Assembly: GCA_021201825.1 (NCBI GenBank)
Contig: JAJQED010000041.1
Coordinates: forward strand, 179,456-243,455
From: Alistipes sp.
GTDB lineage: Bacteria; Bacteroidota; Bacteroidia; Bacteroidales; Rikenellaceae
DNA length: 64,000 nucleotides
Direction: 5' to 3'
Shown: one piece after another, positions 28,094 to 36,794 of the stretch
Layout: each line of letters begins with the position of its first letter
How positions within the stretch are numbered: the first letter of the stretch is position 1
Translations under genes and position numbers: made by a program
The notes under the pieces: model-generated
The model's input: the letters and a program-made list of their open reading frames with translations, nothing else
Told to the model about the DNA's origin: nothing
Databases searched by the model: none

Positions 28094-30529
28094 CTACCTG
28101 ATATTGGCGATGCTGATTATGTCGGCGAAAACCCCTGCCGCCGTTACTGCGGCGCCCGCACCGTACCCTTTGATCTGCATCGGGTATTCCTTATACCTTT
28201 CGGTCGTGAACGATATTACGTTGTTGCTCCCTGCCAGCTCGTAGAACGGGCTGGCCGCGTCGACCTCACGCAAGCCCACTTCTGCCCGTCCGTTATCGAA
28301 TAGGGCCACGAACCTCCAGCGGCATCCCCTGGCCTGCAGCTCCCGGCGTTTCTGTTCGAACGCCTCATCCACGGCCGGGATATTCTTCCAGAAATCCTCG
28401 ACGGTTCCCTCAAAATAACGGCCGTCGAGGAACAGGTTGGTTTTCACGTCGGACTGTTCCAGTCTGTAACCCGCTTCACGCGACAGTATGACCAGTTTGC
28501 GAATTACATCCGTACCGCTTAGGTCGACCCTCGGGTCCGGCTCGGCATACCCCTCTTCCTGGGCCATTTTAATGGCCCGGCTGAACGAAATGTTCTCGTC
28601 CATCACGTTGAAAATATAGTTCAGGGTTCCCGAAACTACTGCCTCGATCTTCAGTATCCTGTCGCCGCTGTTGCGCAGGTCGCAAATGGTATTGATCACA
28701 GGAAGGCCGGCACCTACGTTTGTCTCGAACAGGAATTTTACGCCCCTGCGGCGGGCGGTATTTCTCAGGTTGTCATATACCTCGTATTTGTCCGAGGCGG
28801 CAATCTTGTTTGCCGTCACTACCGACACGTTCTTCTCCAGCAGGTCCCGGTAAATGGCGGCCACCTCGGCGCTTGCCGTACAGTCTACGAACACCGAATT
28901 GAAGATATTCATCCCCAAAATCTCGTCCCTGAAAATTTCCGGCGACGTAGGCTTTCCTTCCCGCTCCAGAAGTTCGCGATATTCGTTCAGGTCGATGCCG
29001 TTGCGGTCGGTGATATATTTTCGGGAATTGGTTATACCCACTATCCTGACCTGCAGGGAGTTTTCTTTAAGTAATTTGGGTTGCTGAAGCCGTATCTGTT
29101 CCAGCAGGTCGGACCCCACCAGTCCGATACCGACCAGGAATATGTTCAGGACCTGGTATTCCGAGAGGAAGAACGAGTCGTGGATAACGTTCATGGCCTT
29201 GCGCAGGCTGCTCTCCTGTATGACGAACGAAATGTTCGTTTCCGAAGCGCCCTGGGCCGTGGCTATAACGTTGATACCGTTGCGCCCGAGCGTTCCGAAC
29301 AGCTTCCCGGATATGCCGGGGGTCAGGCGCATATTTTCCCCGACTATGGCCACCGTGGCAAGGCCGCATTCCTTTTTGATCGGGTTTATTTCGCCCTGCT
29401 GAATTTCCAGCCGGAACTCCTCACCGAGTACTTCGGCCGCTTTGTCGGCGTCGCGCGAGTTCACCCCGATGGAAGTATTGTTCTCCGAGGCGGCCTGTGA
29501 GACGAAAAAGACGCTGATGCCCGCTTTTGCAAGGCACTTGAATATGCGGTAGTTGACCCCGATGATACCCACCATCCCGAGCCCCTGTACCGTAATGAGG
29601 CAGGAATCCTTGACCGACGAGATACCCTTGATGGCCTTGCCCGAGTCGGGGTTGCGTTCGCTCGAAATGTACGTTCCCGGGCTGGCCGGGTTGAACGTGT
29701 TCTTAACTCGTATGGGAATACCCTTATGGTAAACGGGGAAAATGGTGGGGGGGTAGATCACCTTTGCCCCGAAATTGCATAGCTCGATAGCTTCCACGTA
29801 GCTCAGGCGCTCGATAACATAAGCGCTCCCGACCATCTTGGGGTCGGCCGTCATAAAACCGTCCACATCGGTCCATATTTCCAGCTCCGTGGCGTCCAGC
29901 GCGGCGGCTATGACCGCGGCCGTATAGTCCGAACCCCCACGGCCCAAAGTGGATACGTCTCCCGTATCGACATCCGAAGCAATATAGCCCGGCACGACCG
30001 CCAATCCCTTATTATCGGCAAACGCATCCGTGATAAGCTTATCGGTGACCGAGAAGTCAATTACGTGCTTGTTGAAATACGGGCGGGTCTTGATAATTTC
30101 CTTTGCGTCGATAAGCGTTGCCCCGTCGAGGGCGGCGGCGATAATGGCGGAGGACATTCGTTCACCGTAGCTAAGTACCGTATCGGTGGTTTTCTGCGAA
30201 AGGTCCCTGATAAGGAAAACTCCCTTGAGGATATTGCCCAGTTCGTCGAACATCCCGTCCAGCTTCCCGTTGACCTCGGCACGGTACTCTTCCCCGACCA
30301 CCGCCTTGCACAACTCCCGGTGCCGCATTACGATCGAATCGAATTCCGTCTTGTAATTATTGTTTCCCGCCAGGGCCCCTCTGGCCAGCGAAAGGAGCTG
30401 GTCCGTTATCCCCTGCAGGGCAGACACCACTACTATTACATCGTTGCCGGCATCGCCGACTATGGATTTCAGGTTTTCAATGGCCCCGGCAGACCCCACT
30501 GAGGAGCCGCCGAACTTCAATACTTTCAT
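28094..30529 (-). CDS. thrA: Bifunctional aspartate kinase / homoserine dehydrogenase
   Basis: 811 residues. N-terminal aspartokinase (VLKFGGSSVGSAG; later GRGGSDYTAAV and IWTDVDGFMTADP), two ACT domains for threonine feedback (about 315-460), then homoserine dehydrogenase with NAD(P)-binding and the motif VVSGTLNYIFNVM. It makes aspartyl phosphate and later homoserine. It is the first gene of thrA-apgM-thrC on the minus strand. A leader peptide for attenuation was searched for upstream (30530-30654) and not seen. No clear promoter match is visible either. Confidence 0.96.
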   Translation of the reverse strand: MKVLKFGGSSVGSAGAIENLKSIVGDAGNDVIVVVSALQGITDQLLSLARGALAGNNNYKTEFDSIVMRHRELCKAVVGEEYRAEVNGKLDGMFDELGNILKGVFLIRDLSQKTTDTVLSYGERMSSAIIAAALDGATLIDAKEIIKTRPYFNKHVIDFSVTDKLITDAFADNKGLAVVPGYIASDVDTGDVSTLGRGGSDYTAAVIAAALDATELEIWTDVDGFMTADPKMVGSAYVIERLSYVEAIELCNFGAKVIYPPTIFPVYHKGIPIRVKNTFNPASPGTYISSERNPDSGKAIKGISSVKDSCLITVQGLGMVGIIGVNYRIFKCLAKAGISVFFVSQAASENNTSIGVNSRDADKAAEVLGEEFRLEIQQGEINPIKKECGLATVAIVGENMRLTPGISGKLFGTLGRNGINVIATAQGASETNISFVIQESSLRKAMNVIHDSFFLSEYQVLNIFLVGIGLVGSDLLEQIRLQQPKLLKENSLQVRIVGITNSRKYITDRNGIDLNEYRELLEREGKPTSPEIFRDEILGMNIFNSVFVDCTASAEVAAIYRDLLEKNVSVVTANKIAASDKYEVYDNLRNTARRRGVKFLFETNVGAGLPVINTICDLRNSGDRILKIEAVVSGTLNYIFNVMDENISFSRAIKMAQEEGYAEPDPRVDLSGTDVIRKLVILSREAGYRLEQSDVKTNLFLDGRYFEGTVEDFWKNIPAVDEAFEQKRRELQARGCRWRFVALFDNGRAEVGLREVDAASPFYELAGSNNVISFTTERYKEYPMQIKGYGAGAAVTAAGVFADIISIANIR

Positions 30530-30654
30530 CTTCTCTCTTCTGCTTACATCCGTTGCTAACTTACAATTTTACGACAATTTGCCCCTATTTCCCAATTTTA
30601 TATATTAACGGAAAGTAAATTAAACGCATTTTCCGCCGGTCGTTAATAATTTTT

Positions 30655-30662
30655 TATATTTG
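30655..30662 (+). promoter_or_regulatory. -7 box of the DUF5606 gene
   Basis: TATATTTG at 30655-30662 is a full consensus match, about 37 bases before the ATG; the -33 element is weak. Confidence 0.5.
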
Positions 30663-30698
30663 CAACCTGTATCGCCGGAAATATTAAAAACTGAAAGC

Positions 30699-31139
30699 AT
30701 GGAATTAAAGGATATACTGGCCATCTCCGGGCAGCCCGGGTTGTTCAAATACATAGCGCAAAGTAAGAACGGAATCATCGTGGAGGCCCTCTCGGACGGC
30801 CGCCGTACCAATGCCCCGGCAACGTCCAAAGTGAGTGCCCTTGGTGAGATAGCCGTTTATACAGATACCGAGGAGGTGCCTTTGGGAAATATTTTCACGG
30901 CCATCTTCACTAAATACAACGGAACTGAGGCCATCAGCCATAAGTCTTCGGCGGACGAGCTGAAAGCCCTTTTCGCGGAGGTTATTCCCGGTTACGACAG
31001 GGATAGGGTCCACGTATCGGATATGAAAAAGATAGTTAACTGGTACAACATACTGGTAGGTGCCGGAATGACAGATTTTACGGTCGAGGAAAAAGGGGCT
31101 GAAGTGGCTGCTGCCGCCCCGGAAGAAAACGCCGAATAA
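30699..31139 (+). CDS. DUF5606-type conserved protein
   Basis: 146 residues from the ATG at 30699; an upstream in-frame start at 30660 would begin right in the -7 box and is rejected. The sequence MELKDILAISGQPGLFKYIAQ and ALSDGRRTNAPATSKVSALGEIAVYT matches, from memory, the conserved Bacteroidota family DUF5606 with an N-terminal small beta-barrel-like part and a C-terminal helical region (MKKIVNWYNILVGAG). Function unknown. The tail after about residue 130 is alanine/glutamate-rich. Confidence 0.8.
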   Translation: MELKDILAISGQPGLFKYIAQSKNGIIVEALSDGRRTNAPATSKVSALGEIAVYTDTEEVPLGNIFTAIFTKYNGTEAISHKSSADELKALFAEVIPGYDRDRVHVSDMKKIVNWYNILVGAGMTDFTVEEKGAEVAAAAPEENAE

Positions 31140-31162
31140 GTTCCTATTAAGTCATTTACAGG

Positions 31163-31190
31163 CCGCATCCTTTCACGGGGTGCGGTTTTT
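31163..31190 (+). terminator. Terminator after the DUF5606 gene
   Basis: Stem CCGCATCC/GGGTGCGG (one wobble) followed by TTTTTGTTT. Confidence 0.75.
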
Positions 31191-31242
31191 GTTTATGGAT
31201 ATCCCGGAATAAATTCCGAACTTCATATAAACGACAGCCGAT

Positions 31243-32637
31243 ATGGAATACAGGATAGAGAACGACACAATGGGCGAGGTGAGGGTACCCGCCGGTGCAT
31301 ACTACGGCGCTCAGACCCAGCGCAGTATCGACAACTTCCCGATAGCCCGGGCCACCAACCGGATGCCCATCGAGGTGATCCATGCGTTCGGTTACCTAAA
31401 AAAGGCGGCAGCAATTACAAATGCCGAAAAAGGGGTTTTGCCGCAGGAAAAATGCGACCTTATTTGCCGGGTCTGCGATGAAATAATCGACGGGAAACTG
31501 GACGGGGAGTTCCCGCTCGTGGTTTGGCAGACCGGCAGCGGGACACAAACAAATATGAACGTCAATGAGGTTATAGCCAACCGTGGGCAGGTTCTGGCAG
31601 GAGGCACATTGTCGGACGAACTGAAGATCCTCTCGCCCAATGACGACGTGAACAAATCCCAATCTTCCAACGACACTTTCCCGACAGCCATGCATATTGC
31701 CGCCGCGCAAATGTTACTGGAACTGACCATCCCTGCCGTCGAAAATTTGCAGGAAACTTTCACCGGGAAAAGCGAACGGTTCATGGATATTGTAAAGATT
31801 GGGCGCACCCATTTTATGGATGCCACCCCGTTGACCCTGGGCCAGGAGTTCAGCGGCTATGCCGCCCAGTTGGGCTATGCGGTCGGGAATATGAGGTCCG
31901 TCCTGCCCCGCATTTATGAACTGGCTTTAGGTGGGACGGCAGTCGGGACCGGAATAAATACGCCTGTCGGCTTTGCCGAAAGGGTAGCGGAGGTTATTGC
32001 CGGGTTGACGGCGATTCCGTTCCGGACCGCCCCGAATAAGTTCGAGGCCTTGGCAACCCATGATGCGCTTGTGGATGCACACGGGCGGTTGAAAAGTACG
32101 GCTGTGGCCCTGATGAAGATAGCCAACGACATCCGAATGCTCAGTTCCGGCCCGCGCGCGGGGATAGGGGAAATACGAATTCCGGAAAACGAACCCGGCT
32201 CATCCATAATGCCGGGTAAGGTTAACCCGACCCAGTGCGAGGCCCTCACGATGATAGCGGCACAGGTAATGGGCAATGACGTCGCGGTCTCGGTGGGCGG
32301 CTCTAACGGCCAGTTCGAACTGAACGTCTTCAAACCGATGATCATCTTTAACTTCCTTAACAGCGCCCGATTGATCGGGGAGGGATGCTACAGCTTCGGT
32401 TTGCATTGTGCCGTTGGGATCGAACCCGACAGGGAGCGGATCAGGGAGCTGGTGGATAAATCCCTCATGTTGGTTACGGCCCTGAATCCGGTGATCGGTT
32501 ATTATAAGGCCGCCGAAATAGCCCGTAAGGCTTACCTGGAAAATAAAACCCTTAGGGAGGCGGCCCTCGATACGGGATATATAAGCGGAGAGGAATTCGA
32601 TACCATTGTCGACCCTGCCAAAATGGTGGGGCGGTAG
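31243..32637 (+). CDS. fumC: Class II fumarate hydratase
   Basis: 464 residues, normal for FumC. Interconverts fumarate and malate without an iron-sulfur cluster. It shows the superfamily signature [15 protein letters not shown], the N-terminal [15 protein letters not shown], and [16 protein letters not shown] with the conserved histidine. The Tyr-Tyr-Gly start and GSxxMPxKxNP separate it from argininosuccinate lyase. It stands as a single gene between a terminator and the cotransporter gene. Confidence 0.96.
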   Translation: MEYRIENDTMGEVRVPAGAYYGAQTQRSIDNFPIARATNRMPIEVIHAFGYLKKAAAITNAEKGVLPQEKCDLICRVCDEIIDGKLDGEFPLVVWQTGSGTQTNMNVNEVIANRGQVLAGGTLSDELKILSPNDDVNKSQSSNDTFPTAMHIAAAQMLLELTIPAVENLQETFTGKSERFMDIVKIGRTHFMDATPLTLGQEFSGYAAQLGYAVGNMRSVLPRIYELALGGTAVGTGINTPVGFAERVAEVIAGLTAIPFRTAPNKFEALATHDALVDAHGRLKSTAVALMKIANDIRMLSSGPRAGIGEIRIPENEPGSSIMPGKVNPTQCEALTMIAAQVMGNDVAVSVGGSNGQFELNVFKPMIIFNFLNSARLIGEGCYSFGLHCAVGIEPDRERIRELVDKSLMLVTALNPVIGYYKAAEIARKAYLENKTLREAALDTGYISGEEFDTIVDPAKMVGR

Positions 32638-32693
32638 AACGGTTTCCGGACTGACCGATCCCGTAGTCCGAGCGGGCCCTTATCTATGAAGAA

Positions 32694-34976
32694 TTGTTTA
32701 CCTTTGCGGGTAACAACCAAACGGGATTGGCAGCAACGGCAAACAATACCTCCCAACGGGGAAAGGGCTTCGGAACCGCACCGGTATTTTTCACCGCGGT
32801 CTCGTCCATTTTGGGTGCTATCCTGTTCCTGCGCCTGGGATGGGCGACCGGTGAGCTTGGTTTCTGGGGAGCCATTACCATTATCGTTATTGGTCATCTT
32901 ATCACCATCCCGACAGCCCTTGCCATATCGGAACTGGCAACCAACACCCGGGTCGAGGGGGGCGGGGAGTACTTCATAATTTCGCGGTCGTTCGGCCTGA
33001 AGATAGGCTCCACGATAGGGATTACCCTTTTTCTTGCACAGGCCATTAGTATAGCTTTTTACACGATCGCGTTCGCCGAGTCGTTCTATCCGTTATATGA
33101 CTGGTGGTTTGCTAAATTCGGGTATACACTTCCCAAGCAGCTTGTCAGCGTTCCCACCTTTTTGATACTTGCCTATGTTATGCTCAACAACGGGGCAGGG
33201 TCGGGCGTGAAAATGCTCTATGTGGTCAGTATCCTGCTGGGAACCTCCCTGGTAATGTTCTTTCTCGGCAAACCGCTCGAAATTCCGCTCGAGGAGGGGG
33301 GTTATGAACCGATACGAAATTTCGGGTTTTTCAACCGTGAGAAATTCTTCCTGATATTCGCCGTCTGCTTTCCCGCTTTTACGGGCATGACGGCCGGGGT
33401 GGGGCTTAGCGGGGACCTTAGGAATCCCGGCAGGTCCATCCCCCTGGGCACCATGCTGGGCACCATTACGGGTTTGGCCGTTTATGCGCTGGTAGTTTGG
33501 AAGATGGCGGTATCCGCTCCGCAGGAACTGTTGGTGACCGACCAGATGGTGATGGCCCGCATCGCGCTTTACGGGTCTATTGTGGTCCCGCTCGGGCTTG
33601 CGGCCAGTACGGCATCGTCAGTCATAGGAGCGATGCTTGTGGCCCCGCGCACCCTGCAGGCCATCGCCTACGACCGGACTTTCCCGGCCCGCAGGCTCAA
33701 TGCTTTCTTTGCCCGTGGCAGGGGCAAGGACCGGGAGCCGCGCAACGCCTCGCTTATTTCGTTCATTATCGCCCTTGGCTTCATATTGGTCGGCAGTGTG
33801 AATTCGGTCGCGGAGATCATCTCGATGTTTTTCCTGATAACTTACGGCACCCTCTGCCTGAGTTCTTTCCTGAACCATTTCGGTTCCCCGCCGTCCTATC
33901 GTCCCCGGTTCCGCTCACGGTGGTACATCTCCCTGGCCGGTTTCGTACTCTCCGTGTGGGTAATGTTCATGATAAACCCGGTATACACCGTTATTTCCTA
34001 TATTTTCATATTGTTGGTATACCTGCTTGTAGAGCATACCAATAAAGAGAAAAAGGGTCTGGTCAATATATTCCGGGGCGCGTTGTTCCAGCTGAACCGG
34101 CATTTGCAGGTTTTCATCCAGAAAAACCAGGCCAATATCGAGGCCGGCGAATGGCGCCCGGCTGTGATCTGCATCTCTTCCCACACGTTCGAACGGCCCA
34201 AAGTCCTCGACCTTATGGGGTGGCTCAGTTATAAGCACGGCTTCGGCACCTATATCCATTTTATCGAGGGATACTATTCCCGCCAGACCTCGCAGGAAGC
34301 GAAGTACCTGCTCGAACAGATCCTACTGCGCCGGAAGAATACCCACAGTACCCTTTATATCGATACGGTAGTTTCGCCGTCGTATACCTCCGCCATTTCC
34401 CAGGCCATCCAGTCCCCGTCTATATCGGGCATGGAGAGCAATATGGTGCTGTTCGAATATGACCGCTACCGGCCCGATGAACTGCAAAGGATCGTGGAAA
34501 ACGTGCGGATGGTAAAGGCCGGGGATTTCGATGTGTGTATCTATTCGATGACCGGCGGAAAGACCATCCCCGCTAACGGTATCCATGTTTGGATAACGGA
34601 TGCGGACGATGAAAATACCAATTTCATGATCCTGCTCGGTTACATTATGATGTCCCACCCGCTGTGGAAAAAAAGCCATATCAAGATTTACATTCCAAGT
34701 CCGCGCGGCGAAATGACGGAGGTAAAAAGCATTCTCGAGCAGCGTATCGCTGCGGGGAGGCTGCCCATTACGCTGAAAAATATCGAGATAGTACCCATGC
34801 TGGACAACTGGTCAATGGGCGAGGTGGTTGAAAAACATTCTCAGGATGCCGCCCTCACCCTTATCGGGTTCAACGAACAGGTCCTCGGTAACGGGGCCGA
34901 AGAGTTCTTCACGGAGTTCGCCGGTATGGGTGATATACTGTTCGTCAATACTTCCAACCGCAAAGAGATCATATAA
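32694..34976 (+). CDS. Cation-chloride cotransporter-like APC permease (SLC12-type)
   Basis: 760 residues from a TTG at 32694. The first about 430 residues hold twelve hydrophobic segments of the APC fold, beginning at TAPVFFTAVSSILGAILFLRLGWATG, which matches the SLC12 family N-terminal helix. The C-terminal about 300 residues are a soluble domain like the C-terminus of eukaryotic Na-K-Cl cotransporters (VICISSHTFERP, and the late LTLIGFNEQVLGNG). It probably moves K+/Na+ with Cl-. No ATG fits: a -7 box TACCTTTG at 32699-32706 lies after the TTG at 32694 and would favour the TTG at 32727 instead. Confidence 0.85.
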   Translation: MFTFAGNNQTGLAATANNTSQRGKGFGTAPVFFTAVSSILGAILFLRLGWATGELGFWGAITIIVIGHLITIPTALAISELATNTRVEGGGEYFIISRSFGLKIGSTIGITLFLAQAISIAFYTIAFAESFYPLYDWWFAKFGYTLPKQLVSVPTFLILAYVMLNNGAGSGVKMLYVVSILLGTSLVMFFLGKPLEIPLEEGGYEPIRNFGFFNREKFFLIFAVCFPAFTGMTAGVGLSGDLRNPGRSIPLGTMLGTITGLAVYALVVWKMAVSAPQELLVTDQMVMARIALYGSIVVPLGLAASTASSVIGAMLVAPRTLQAIAYDRTFPARRLNAFFARGRGKDREPRNASLISFIIALGFILVGSVNSVAEIISMFFLITYGTLCLSSFLNHFGSPPSYRPRFRSRWYISLAGFVLSVWVMFMINPVYTVISYIFILLVYLLVEHTNKEKKGLVNIFRGALFQLNRHLQVFIQKNQANIEAGEWRPAVICISSHTFERPKVLDLMGWLSYKHGFGTYIHFIEGYYSRQTSQEAKYLLEQILLRRKNTHSTLYIDTVVSPSYTSAISQAIQSPSISGMESNMVLFEYDRYRPDELQRIVENVRMVKAGDFDVCIYSMTGGKTIPANGIHVWITDADDENTNFMILLGYIMMSHPLWKKSHIKIYIPSPRGEMTEVKSILEQRIAAGRLPITLKNIEIVPMLDNWSMGEVVEKHSQDAALTLIGFNEQVLGNGAEEFFTEFAGMGDILFVNTSNRKEII

Positions 34977-35224
34977 CGGATTTAATTTCGATGATCGAAG
35001 TAATCCGGAAAGCGGACTAACCATTTTTTATGACCCCGGGGGATAAATCCCCAAAATTGAGGATTGCGGTTCCGCCGATTCCGGGGCATCTTTGCTGCCG
35101 GAAAACGGCCCGTTCCGCAACGATGGGTCTGCCCGCTAACAGCCATTTATCTGAATGTCAAGTGTGAATGTCTGGCAGGTGTCTATCTAAACCTCCCGGA
35201 CCGAATTATTACCCGGATTTACAG

Positions 35225-35250
35225 GGGATGCCGTAGCCGGCATCCCTTTT
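35225..35250 (+). terminator. Hairpin terminator upstream of the PepSY gene
   Basis: A perfect 9-base stem GGGATGCCG/CGGCATCCC with loop TAGC, followed by TTTT. It lies about 250 bases after the cotransporter gene. Confidence 0.7.
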
Positions 35251-35268
35251 CACCGAAACTAAACGATT

Positions 35269-36732
35269 GTGAAGAAAATTTTTGCTAAACTCCATCTATG
35301 GCTCGCCGTCCCTTTCGGGATCGTTATCTCTGTTTTATGCCTTACGGGTGCTATCCTCGTATTCGAAACGGAAATTAAGGAATGGACCTCCCCGTCACTG
35401 TATAAAGCATCGGCAAGTTCGGGGCAGGTATTGTCCTTTGCTGAATTAATGGAAAGGGTAAAGGCACAACTGCCGGATACGGCCGCCGTGTCCAGCATTC
35501 AGGTTCCGTCATCTGCGGGAAAAAACTACCGAATGGGCTTAGAGGGCCAACGGCGCACCAGCCTGATGGTTGACCCCTATACCGGTGAGGTAAAAGGGCT
35601 TATACGCCCGTATGCGCAGGGGGATTTCTTTACGTTCGTCCGCCGGCTCCACCGGTGGTTCCTGCTACAGGTACAGGGTCCGGGTATAACATGGGGGAAA
35701 CTTATTACGGGAACTTCGACCCTGGTGTTGGTATTTATCCTTATCAGCGGCATTATAATCTGGATACCCAAGACCTGGAGCGGGGTGAAGAAACGGCTTT
35801 CGATCAAACGGGGTGCCGGGAGGTTCCGTTTTTGGTACGATTTCCATTTGTCGCTCGGAAAGATATCTGCGATCGTATTACTTGCGATGGCCCTAACGGG
35901 GCTTACATGGTCTTTCAACTGGTACCGCAACGGGTTTTATAAAGTTTTCGGGGTCGAAGTTACACAGGGGCCAGCTCAACAAAGCGGTGGCCACGGCGGT
36001 AGCCAGACTGGCAATGCTCGGGCCGGCGAGCGTAGCGGAGGTCGCCCGGAGGGAACCCGTGACGGTGACAATGCAGGAACGGACTCTCCGGAAGCCGAAA
36101 AAAGGGACGGAGATCATCCGGATGGCCTGGGTTCCAACCGGGAACGGGACGGTGAGTTATCGACCGAGGAGCGTGGGGAGAACCGTGGCCGGGGTAACCG
36201 TTCCGATGGAAGCGAAGCCGACATAGAGAGGAGGGGCGGCCGTCCCGACGGTGAACGCAGGGGTGGTCGAGAGGATGCTTCCGATAATGGTGATGGAGAG
36301 CGACGCGGCAGGGGAGGGGGAAGACACGGCGGACAGCGTAGCGGTCAAAGCGATGACAACCGCAAATATTCGGTTTGGCAGAAAGCGGCGGCTGAAGTTA
36401 TCGCACTAAATCCGAAATACAAAGCCGTAACCGTGCAGGACGGAAGTATATCGGTTTCGACAAACCGGTACGGTAATACCCGGGCTTCGGACAGCTATAA
36501 ATTCGATACCCGTACCGGCGAGATCACTACGGTGGACTATTACCGGGACCAGCCCAGATCGGCCAAGATACGGGGCTGGATATATGCCGTACATGTAGGT
36601 TCCTGGGGCGGGATCTTTACACGGATCATCTATTTCATCGTGTGTCTTATCGGTGCGGCGCTCCCGATAACCGGTTACTATATCTGGCTGAAAAAGCGCT
36701 GGAAAAAATGGCGCAGGGCCCGTACGGCTTAG
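35269..36732 (+). CDS. PepSY-associated membrane protein with a long Gly/Arg/Asp-rich insert
   Basis: 487 residues from a GTG at 35269, the only fitting start before LHLWLAVPFG. Four hydrophobic helices (about 10-35, 145-170, 205-225, 445-470) and PepSY-like parts (LMVDPYTGEVKG and YKFDTRTGEITTVDYY) fit the PepSY_TM family, often linked to iron uptake or ferric reduction. Between helix three and the second PepSY part sits an insert of about 130 residues (about 234-364) rich in G, R, D, E and S. This insert is unusual for the family. Substrate unknown. Confidence 0.85.
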   Translation: MKKIFAKLHLWLAVPFGIVISVLCLTGAILVFETEIKEWTSPSLYKASASSGQVLSFAELMERVKAQLPDTAAVSSIQVPSSAGKNYRMGLEGQRRTSLMVDPYTGEVKGLIRPYAQGDFFTFVRRLHRWFLLQVQGPGITWGKLITGTSTLVLVFILISGIIIWIPKTWSGVKKRLSIKRGAGRFRFWYDFHLSLGKISAIVLLAMALTGLTWSFNWYRNGFYKVFGVEVTQGPAQQSGGHGGSQTGNARAGERSGGRPEGTRDGDNAGTDSPEAEKRDGDHPDGLGSNRERDGELSTEERGENRGRGNRSDGSEADIERRGGRPDGERRGGREDASDNGDGERRGRGGGRHGGQRSGQSDDNRKYSVWQKAAAEVIALNPKYKAVTVQDGSISVSTNRYGNTRASDSYKFDTRTGEITTVDYYRDQPRSAKIRGWIYAVHVGSWGGIFTRIIYFIVCLIGAALPITGYYIWLKKRWKKWRRARTA

Positions 36733-36744
36733 CCGCATAAATCA

Positions 36745-36778
36745 AAAAACAGCAGGCGCATTTGCGCCTGCTGTTTTT
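36745..36778. terminator. Bidirectional terminator
   Basis: A perfect 16-base stem (36745-36760 with 36763-36778) with a 2-base loop, flanked by A and T runs, between convergent genes. Confidence 0.9.
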
Positions 36779-36794
36779 AATTGGGTACCCGAAA

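Noticed and set aside
28094..30654. Attenuator leader peptide for the threonine operon
   Set aside because: No Thr/Ile-rich small frame or terminator hairpin is visible between 30530 and 30654.
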